DNA of 7,443 nt from positions 1-7,443 of the forward strand of contig CAJPTB010000084.1 of assembly GCA_905373325.1 (NCBI GenBank), given 5' to 3'. A program made the position numbers and the translations under genes. Origin of the DNA: an uncultured Ancrocorticia sp. GTDB taxonomy: Bacteria; Actinomycetota; Actinomycetes; Actinomycetales; Actinomycetaceae. A model generated the notes under the pieces. The model saw nothing but the letters and a program-made list of their open reading frames with translations. It did no database searches and was not told the origin of the DNA. Position 1 is the first letter of the stretch, and each line of letters starts with the position of its first letter. This document shows positions 1 to 4,496 of the stretch, one piece after another.

Positions 1-701
1 GCGCCGAACCCGCCGATCCCCCCGGTTCGCCCACGCGATGGACGGTCGAGCCCGGAATCCCGAGGATCGGTGACGTCACGGTGGAACCGGACCTGTCGAA
101 TGCGGGGCCTTTCCTCGCCGCCGCGATGGCGACGGGAGGCGAGACAATCCTCGACTGGCCCGATTCGAGGCAGCCTGGGTCGGCCTATCGCGAGCTTTTT
201 GAAGCCATGGGAGCGCGCACCCGCGCAGCCGACGGCAGGCTCGCCTTGCGCGGACCGGCCACGATCGGCCCCATTGACGCGGACATGCACGACGTCGGCG
301 AGCTTGTGCCCACGGTCGCCGCGGTCGCAGCCTTCGCCGACGGCCCGTCTGCTCTGCGCAACATCGGCCAGCTCAGGGGCCACGAAACCGACCGTCTGGC
401 GGCCCTCGTCGCAGAATTGACGAAGGTCGGCGCGACGGCGCAAATTGAAGGCGACGACCTTCTCATCGAGCCGGGCCCGCCGAGGCCCGCGACAATCGAA
501 ACCTACGCCGACCATCGCATGGCCACCTTCGGGGCGATCCTCGGGCTGCGCATTCCCGGCCTGAGAGTTGCGAACATCGAGACGACCGCCAAAACATTCC
601 CCCAATTCGTCGACATGTGGGAAGACCTCGCGGCGGGCGCCGAGAACGTCGCACCCGCCCCGCTCGGCGACATCTTCGGACACGCCGGGCTCAAGGCATG
701 A
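1..701 (+). CDS. aroA: 3-phosphoshikimate 1-carboxyvinyltransferase (EPSP synthase), 5'-truncated
   Basis: EPSP synthase joins shikimate-3-phosphate and phosphoenolpyruvate in the cytosol, the sixth step to chorismate. The frame is open from base 3 and runs 232 codons to the TGA at 699-701; the family is about 430 residues, so roughly the C-terminal half is present and the real start lies upstream (the GTG at 81 is internal). Visible family marks are VEPDLSNAGPF near 81-113, the R-G-H-E-T-D-R block at 375-395, the Y-A-D-H-R-M-A block near 508-528 and a TAKTFPQF block near 586-609. By spacing, the Glu codon at 300-302 sits where E. coli has catalytic Asp313, and the His codon at 381-383 where E. 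coli has Lys340 (27 residues apart in both). From memory, Mycobacterium tuberculosis AroA has the same GEL and RGHETDR wording, so this is the actinobacterial form rather than a damaged enzyme. The stop overlaps the rsgA start as ATGA, implying coupled translation. Confidence 0.96.
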   Translation, partial: AEPADPPGSPTRWTVEPGIPRIGDVTVEPDLSNAGPFLAAAMATGGETILDWPDSRQPGSAYRELFEAMGARTRAADGRLALRGPATIGPIDADMHDVGELVPTVAAVAAFADGPSALRNIGQLRGHETDRLAALVAELTKVGATAQIEGDDLLIEPGPPRPATIETYADHRMATFGAILGLRIPGLRVANIETTAKTFPQFVDMWEDLAAGAENVAPAPLGDIFGHAGLKA

Positions 702-1732
702 GGCGGGACATCGGCACCGACGACCCTCGCGTGAGAGTCCGCCCCGGCAAGGGGTCGCGGCCCCGCACCAAGATCCGCCCCGACTATTCGTCGGCCAGCA
801 CAGCGGAGGTTGTGGGCGTCGATCGCGGCCGCTATCGCCTCGCGCTCGCCGAGGGCCTCGCCGTCACCGCGGTCAAGGCGCGCGAGCTGGGCCGCGGCTC
901 CGTCGTCGTCGGCGATCGAGTGCGGGTGACGGGCGACGTTTCGGGGAAAAAAGACACCCTGGCCCGCATCGTCTCGGTCGAAGACCGCACCTCCCGGCTT
1001 CTGCGCAGCACCGAGGAGGGAAACGGCCGCGAGCGCTGCATCGTCGCCAACGCCCAGCAGCTCGCGATCGTCACGGCCCTGGCCGACCCGCCGCCGAAAA
1101 CCGGGATGATCGACCGCTGCCTCGTCGCCGCCTACGACGCCGGGATGGAGCCGCTGCTCGTGCTGACCAAGGCCGACCTCGCCTCCCCGGACCGGCTCCT
1201 CGATTCTTACGGGGCGCTGGGCCTGCGCGCCGTCGTCGTCGACCTGGGGTCCCGCAAGGACTTGGAGGCTCGCAGACTCGAGGAGGGCGACGCCGAGGCC
1301 AGCGGGCTGGAGGCCCTTCGAAAGGCGCTCGCAGGCGTCGAAACGGTGCTGGTCGGCCATTCGGGAGTCGGAAAATCGACCCTCATCAACGCTTTGGTGC
1401 CGGACGCCGATCGGGCGACGGGAGAGGTGAACGCGGTCACCGGAAAAGGGCGGCACACGTCGACGTCGGCCGTCTCGCTCGCCCTGCCCGGCGGAGGGAG
1501 GATCATCGACACGCCGGGAGTGCGCAGCTTCGGTTTGGCCCACGTCTCGCCGCAGGATGTTCTCAGGGGATTCACCGACCTCGCCGCGATCGCCGAGAAC
1601 TGCCCACGCGGTTGCGAGCACGGATGGGATTCCCCGGAATGCGCGCTGTCCGAGCATACGGATCTGAGGCTCATTGCCCGAACGGCCTCTTTCCGCCGGC
1701 TCTTGGCCGCCTGCACCGAGGATTGGAGCTGA
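698..1732 (+). CDS. rsgA: Ribosome small-subunit-dependent GTPase A (RsgA/YjeQ)
   Basis: RsgA is a cytosolic GTPase that checks late 30S subunit maturation and helps release assembly factors. The 344-residue protein shows the family's circularly permuted G-motif order. A basic N-terminal arm (RPGKGSRPRTK) and an OB-fold region (about 35-110) come first. Then follow G4 T157-K-A-D160, the P-loop G220-H-S-G-V-G-K-S-T228, the switch region with GRHTST, and G3 D271-T-P-G274. A zinc knuckle follows, C302-x3-C306-x-H308-x6-C315. C-x3-C is one residue tighter than the C-x4-C I recall for E. coli, but mycobacterial RsgA has the same CPRGC wording, so it is lineage-typical. ATG 698 is chosen because it forms an ATGA overlap with aroA and the protein then starts as mycobacterial homologues do; upstream in-frame GTG 617 lies inside aroA. 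The AAGG at 693-696 is too close to the ATG to be a good Shine-Dalgarno, so translation probably depends on aroA. Confidence 0.97.
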   Translation: MRRDIGTDDPRVRVRPGKGSRPRTKIRPDYSSASTAEVVGVDRGRYRLALAEGLAVTAVKARELGRGSVVVGDRVRVTGDVSGKKDTLARIVSVEDRTSRLLRSTEEGNGRERCIVANAQQLAIVTALADPPPKTGMIDRCLVAAYDAGMEPLLVLTKADLASPDRLLDSYGALGLRAVVVDLGSRKDLEARRLEEGDAEASGLEALRKALAGVETVLVGHSGVGKSTLINALVPDADRATGEVNAVTGKGRHTSTSAVSLALPGGGRIIDTPGVRSFGLAHVSPQDVLRGFTDLAAIAENCPRGCEHGWDSPECALSEHTDLRLIARTASFRRLLAACTEDWS

Positions 1733-1734
1733 GA

Positions 1735-2604
1735 ATGTCCCTCACCCGCGTCAACGACGACCTCGCCTTCGCGAGCTCGATCATCGACCGCGTAGACTCC
1801 GTGACGCTTCGCCGCTTTCAGGCCGAGGACTTCTCCGCCCGGACGGAGGAGGGCCTTTCCCCCGCGAATGACGTCGACAGGGAGGCGGAGCGAATCATCC
1901 GGGCCATGCTCGGCCGCTCGCGCTCGCGAGACGCCATCTACGGCGAGGAGCACGGCGGAATTCTCCTGCGTTCGGCCAGGCGTTGGATCATCGACCCCAT
2001 CGACGGAACGAAGAACTTCGTCCGCGGGGTCCCCGTGTGGGGAACGCTTTTGGCGCTGGAAGAAGAAGGCGAGATCGTCGTGGGCATCGTTTCGGCGCCC
2101 TCGCTCGGCAGAAGGTGGTGGGCTGCCAAGGGCGTCGGCGCGTTCACGGGCAAGAGCTGGGTGGGCGCACGTCGGCTCCGCGTCTCGGAAGTCTCCGATT
2201 TGGCGGAAGCCTCGATGTCTTACTCCTCGCTCAAAGGCTGGGCGGACCGCGGCCAGCTTCGCGCGTTTCTCCGACTCGCCCAGCGCGTGTGGCGCTCGCG
2301 AGCCTACGGGGACTTCTGGAGCTTCATGCTTGTCGCCGAGGGCGCCGTCGACCTGGCGTGCGAGCCGGAGCTGGAGCTGTTCGACATGGCGGCCCTCGTT
2401 CCCATCGTGACCGAGGCCGGCGGCTCCTTCACGTCGCTGCACGGCGAACCCGGCCCGTGGGGAGGCTGCGCCCTCGCCACCAACGGCGCGCTCCACCCCG
2501 AAGTTCTTGAGATACTGGGGTCCATTCGCGACGAGGACGCCGTGGGCGAAGGCGCGCCGAGCCCCTACGCCCCAGCCGGACGGAGCCAAAGCGGGCATAA
2601 TTGA
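1735..2604 (+). CDS. hisN: Histidinol-phosphatase, inositol-monophosphatase family (HisN)
   Basis: HisN hydrolyses histidinol phosphate to histidinol, the penultimate stage of histidine synthesis in many actinobacteria, using Mg2+. The 289-residue product carries the IMPase metal site: G70-E71-E72, motif A D87-P-I-D90-G-T92 within WIIDPIDGTKNF, and motif B with D217 in F-D-M-A-A. The longer blocks FVRGVPVW, RRWWAA, RAYGDFWSF and AEGAVD match the wording I recall for M. tuberculosis Rv3137, a HisN, better than for SuhB or CysQ phosphatases. Motif B has Phe-Asp where many IMPases have Trp-Asp, a mild change. The start is supported by GGAG at 1725-1728, six bases before ATG, and lies 2 nt after the rsgA stop. 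Compared with the roughly 260-residue mycobacterial protein there is an extra tail of about 25 polar residues (from about residue 263), whose DNA also holds the next gene's putative promoter. Substrate assignment rests on family similarity; another small phosphomonoester is possible. Confidence 0.9.
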   Translation: MSLTRVNDDLAFASSIIDRVDSVTLRRFQAEDFSARTEEGLSPANDVDREAERIIRAMLGRSRSRDAIYGEEHGGILLRSARRWIIDPIDGTKNFVRGVPVWGTLLALEEEGEIVVGIVSAPSLGRRWWAAKGVGAFTGKSWVGARRLRVSEVSDLAEASMSYSSLKGWADRGQLRAFLRLAQRVWRSRAYGDFWSFMLVAEGAVDLACEPELELFDMAALVPIVTEAGGSFTSLHGEPGPWGGCALATNGALHPEVLEILGSIRDEDAVGEGAPSPYAPAGRSQSGHN

Positions 2605-2608
2605 CGCA
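2596..2608 (+). promoter_or_regulatory. Putative leaderless promoter of the phosphoribosyltransferase gene
   Basis: CATAAT at 2596-2601 differs from the TATAAT -10 consensus only at its first base. Six bases (TGACGC) separate it from the A of ATG at 2608, which would place the transcription start on the initiation codon. No clear -35 hexamer is seen 16-19 bases upstream, which is common for actinobacterial promoters. The nearest GGAG (2582-2585) is 22 bases before the ATG, too far to serve as a ribosome site. The element lies within the last codons and stop of hisN. This is inferred from pattern only. Confidence 0.5.
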
Positions 2609-3099
2609 TGACCGACGAGCGCGAAATACTCACCTGGGATGATTTCGGGGCAGCCTGCCGCGACCTGGCCGGCTCCGTGTGGGATTCGGGTTTTCGCCCG
2701 GACATCATCGTGTGCGTTGCCAGGGGCGGCCTCCTTCCTGCGGGCTCCATCGGATACGCCCTGGACATCAAGAGCCTGCTCGTGCTCAACGTCGAGTTCT
2801 ACACGGGAATAGGAACGACGCTCCTCGATCCCCGACTGGTCGATCCCGTTCCCGACAACCACGGAATGACGGGGAAAAAGGTGCTCATCGTCGACGACGT
2901 CGCCGATTCGGGGCGAACGCTCAAATTCGTCCACGAGATCTGCGAGCAGTATGCCTCTGAGATCAGGACGGCCGTCCTCTATGAGAAGCCCCGAACCGTC
3001 CTCAAATGCGAATACGTCTGGAAGCGGACGGACCGCTGGATAGCCTTCCCTTGGAGCGCGCTCCCGCCGGTCAACGCCCAGGGCAACTCCGAGGCTTGA
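2608..3099 (+). CDS. Type I phosphoribosyltransferase-domain protein, substrate unknown
   Basis: A 163-residue cytosolic protein of the purine/uracil-type phosphoribosyltransferase fold (Pribosyltran, COG2236/Hpt1-like), which uses PRPP. The PRPP-binding signature V92-L-I-V-D96-D97-V-A-D100-S-G-R-T104 is complete, with the paired acidic residues and the D-S-G-R-T phosphate loop. The pyrophosphate loop is A38-R39-G40-G41. The block NVEFYTG (around residues 62-68) is typical of this small family rather than of Hpt, Apt or PyrE. A base-binding hood is not obvious; the C-terminus holds W-I-A-F-P-W, which may close the active site. The family is often annotated as xanthine or hypoxanthine phosphoribosyltransferase, but nothing here fixes the base, so I give no symbol. 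The gene begins 3 nt after hisN, so read-through is likely, yet it also has a leaderless-type -10 of its own and no close Shine-Dalgarno. A purine-salvage role is inference. Confidence 0.9.
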   Translation: MTDEREILTWDDFGAACRDLAGSVWDSGFRPDIIVCVARGGLLPAGSIGYALDIKSLLVLNVEFYTGIGTTLLDPRLVDPVPDNHGMTGKKVLIVDDVADSGRTLKFVHEICEQYASEIRTAVLYEKPRTVLKCEYVWKRTDRWIAFPWSALPPVNAQGNSEA

Positions 3100-3104
3100 A
3101 AGTC

Positions 3105-3122
3105 CGTTCACTCCCTTGAACG
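3105..3122 (+). repeat. Perfect inverted repeat just after the phosphoribosyltransferase stop
   Basis: CGTTCA-N6-TGAACG: six-base arms at 3105-3110 and 3117-3122 with a CTCCCT spacer, starting 5 nt after the stop codon and 112 nt before the sbcD ATG. It could be a repressor or activator operator, or a weak RNA hairpin. The half-sites are in the opposite order from the actinobacterial LexA box (CGAAC-N4-GTTCG), so it is not an SOS box. A chance occurrence is quite possible at this length. Confidence 0.4.
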
Positions 3123-3143
3123 CCCTCCCACCGCCCCTTGACG

Positions 3144-3172
3144 CGCCGAAGCGTGCCGTCCGCGCTCCGGCG
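3144..3172 (+). terminator. Candidate hairpin terminator without U-tract
   Basis: CGCCGAAGCG (3144-3153) pairs with CGCTCCGGCG (3163-3172) at nine of ten positions, with one A-C mismatch and a 9-base loop. It sits 44 nt after the phosphoribosyltransferase stop and before the sbcD promoter candidate, a sensible place to end the aroA-side transcript. No run of T follows (GTCCAGAC), so it is not a classical intrinsic terminator; U-less hairpins have been proposed as terminators in actinobacteria. In GC-rich DNA such stems also arise by chance. Confidence 0.3.
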
Positions 3173-3221
3173 GTCCAGACAGCTCGAAGAGCTCGCCCGA
3201 AAAAGCGTCGGAGGCCCCCGA

Positions 3222-3234
3222 TAGGTTGACTCCA
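3222..3234 (+). promoter_or_regulatory. Putative leaderless promoter of sbcD
   Basis: TAGGTT at 3222-3227 fits the actinobacterial -10 pattern TANNNT. Six bases (GACTCC) then precede the A of the sbcD ATG at 3234, the same geometry as the phosphoribosyltransferase promoter candidate. The only purine-rich run, GGAGG at 3210-3214, ends 19 bases before the ATG, too far for a Shine-Dalgarno. The region 16-18 bases upstream is A-rich (GAAAAA at 3199-3204) and does not resemble TTGACA. A leaderless sbcD-sbcC mRNA is the simplest reading. Confidence 0.55.
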
Positions 3235-4439
3235 TGCTCGTTCTGCACACGTCTGATTGGCATCTAGGCCGCAGCTTCCACCGGGCGGACCTCTCGCCCG
3301 CCTTCGAGATGTGGAGCCGCCACGTCGTCGACCTGGTCAAAGAGCGCCGGATCGACGCCGTCCTCATTTCGGGCGACGTTTACGATCGCGCCGTGCCGCC
3401 GACGTCGGCAGTCGAGCTCTTCGACCGCACGCTGGCCGAGCTCGCCGAGCTGACGACGGTCGTCCTCACGTCCGGAAACCACGATTCGCCTCAGCGTTTG
3501 GGATTCGGATCCTCGCTCATGCGCCCGAACGTCCACATTCGCACAGACGCCCGCCGATGCGGGAGCCCCGTCGAAATCGCCGGAAGGGACGGCAACCGGG
3601 TTTTCGTCTACCCCATTCCCTATCTCGACCCCGATGTCGAACGACGGCGATTGGCGCCTTCCGGTCCGACGTCGGGCGACGGCGGCGCCGAGCCTCTCGG
3701 GCGGTCTCACGAAGCCGTCCTCGCCGCGGCTCTCAAGCTCGTCTCAGCCGACATCCGCTCGCGCCCGCAGGACGCCGGGGCGTTCATCGTCATGGCCCAC
3801 GCGTTCATCTCGGGCGGAAAACCGGCCGACTCCGAGCGGGACATTTCCGTCGGCGGAGTCGACAGCGCCCCGTCGGGGCTTTTCAGGCTCGGCGAGGACG
3901 GTCCGGGCCCGCTTTCCTACGTGGCGCTCGGCCATCTGCACTCGCCGCAGCGGGTGGGAAGGCCGGGCGACCCTCCTATGCGCTACTCCGGATCGCCCGT
4001 GGCGTTCTCTTTTTCCGAAACCGCGCCCAAGAGCTCGGTCCTTCTCCACATCGACGGCAATCGGGTCGAAACCGAGACCGTTCCCGCCCCTGTGTGGCGC
4101 GAGGTCCGCACATTGGCCGGCCGCTTCGAGGATCTTTTGGCCCAAGCCCCGCGCGAGCCGGCCGACGCCTTCTTCCGAATCGTCGTCACGGATCCGAGCA
4201 GGCCGGCGAATATGGCCGCCCGGATCTACGGAGCCTTTGACAACGTCCTCGAGCTCCGCCACACGCCCGAGGGCGGCCTTCGCTCGCAGGAGCGGGCCGA
4301 TTCCATCGCCGCGATGGCGCCCCTCGACATCCTTTCTTCCTTTATGGCCGCCTCGGGCAACCGGGACCTGACCGACGAGGAACGCGCTATCCTCGCGCAG
4401 ACGTGGGAAGCCGCGCGTCTGGAAGGGAAACGGCGATGA
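3234..4439 (+). CDS. sbcD: Exonuclease SbcCD subunit D (Mre11-like nuclease)
   Basis: SbcD is the Mn2+-dependent nuclease half of the SbcCD complex, which cleaves DNA hairpins and processes double-strand ends and protein-blocked ends. The 401-residue protein, normal for the family, has all five metallophosphoesterase motifs. These are D8-W-H10 near the N-terminus, G47-D48 in ISGDVYDR, G81-N82-H83-D84, H189 in MAHAF, and G-H234-L-H236. The catalytic domain covers roughly residues 1-270; the remainder is the DNA-binding cap and the C-terminal helical part that contacts SbcC. ATG 3234 is right because MLVLHTSDWHLG is the canonical SbcD opening. The gene is separated from its left neighbour by 134 bp and has a leaderless-type -10, so it probably heads its own operon with sbcC. 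Its TGA overlaps an ATG (4436-4439) that opens a chain of mini-ORFs leading to sbcC. Confidence 0.97.
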   Translation: MLVLHTSDWHLGRSFHRADLSPAFEMWSRHVVDLVKERRIDAVLISGDVYDRAVPPTSAVELFDRTLAELAELTTVVLTSGNHDSPQRLGFGSSLMRPNVHIRTDARRCGSPVEIAGRDGNRVFVYPIPYLDPDVERRRLAPSGPTSGDGGAEPLGRSHEAVLAAALKLVSADIRSRPQDAGAFIVMAHAFISGGKPADSERDISVGGVDSAPSGLFRLGEDGPGPLSYVALGHLHSPQRVGRPGDPPMRYSGSPVAFSFSETAPKSSVLLHIDGNRVETETVPAPVWREVRTLAGRFEDLLAQAPREPADAFFRIVVTDPSRPANMAARIYGAFDNVLELRHTPEGGLRSQERADSIAAMAPLDILSSFMAASGNRDLTDEERAILAQTWEAARLEGKRR

Positions 4440-4496
4440 AATGCGAACCATGAACGGCGTGAAAGGCAAGCTCCCATGAAAGGAGAGCGGCGATGA
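4436..4496 (+). other. Chain of three overlapping mini-ORFs linking sbcD to sbcC
   Basis: The sbcD stop and sbcC start are 53 nt apart, but the gap can be read as an unbroken relay. ATG 4436 overlaps the sbcD TGA and encodes MKCEP, stopping at 4451-4453. ATG 4450 overlaps that stop and encodes MNGVKGKLP, stopping at 4477-4479. ATG 4476 overlaps that stop and encodes MKGERR, stopping at 4494-4496, which overlaps the sbcC ATG at 4493. All four junctions are ATGA, so a terminating ribosome could re-initiate each time. The first mini-ORF has an AAGGG (4423-4427) at fair Shine-Dalgarno distance. The peptides look like no known product; if the chain matters, it is more likely for translational coupling or SbcD:SbcC stoichiometry than for the peptides. 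Whether it is used is unknown. Confidence 0.45.
4479..4485 (+). promoter_or_regulatory. Strong Shine-Dalgarno of sbcC
   Basis: AAAGGAG lies seven bases before the sbcC ATG at 4493 and is the best ribosome-binding site in the window. It fixes the start, since no other start codon is in frame between it and the upstream in-frame TGA at 4460. It overlaps the third mini-ORF. sbcC can therefore probably recruit ribosomes on its own, unlike leaderless-type sbcD. Confidence 0.85.

Noticed and set aside
617..697. Longer rsgA start at GTG 617
   Set aside because: It would add 27 Arg-rich residues lying in the aroA coding region; ATG 698 gives the ATGA overlap and a homologue-like N-terminus.
503..1657. 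Minus-strand open frame of 384 codons antisense to aroA and rsgA
   Set aside because: No motif, no promoter or ribosome site noticed, and the plus strand encodes well-conserved AroA and RsgA throughout.
568..1734. In-frame 5' extension of hisN into aroA and rsgA
   Set aside because: The open frame upstream of ATG 1735 gives only Arg/Pro-rich sequence; the ATG at 1735 has a good Shine-Dalgarno and yields the expected N-terminus.
1207..3111. Minus-strand open frame of 634 codons across rsgA, hisN and the phosphoribosyltransferase gene
   Set aside because: It is antisense to three genes with strong family motifs. Its translation is low-complexity Arg/Ala/Gly/Asp-rich without recognisable motifs, the usual shadow of GC-biased third positions.
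3138..3166. TTGACG at 3138-3143 as a -35 box
   Set aside because: Positions 16-18 bases downstream are GC-rich (CGCGCT region) with no TANNNT hexamer, so no promoter can be paired with it.
3181..3193. AGCTC-GAA-GAGCT inverted repeat before sbcD
   Set aside because: Five-base arms with a three-base loop and no T-run; too short to separate from chance in GC-rich DNA.
3100..3233. LexA/SOS box controlling sbcDC
   Set aside because: I looked for CGAAC-N4-GTTCG in the intergenic region and found none; the GTTCA...TGAAC dyad has the opposite half-site order.
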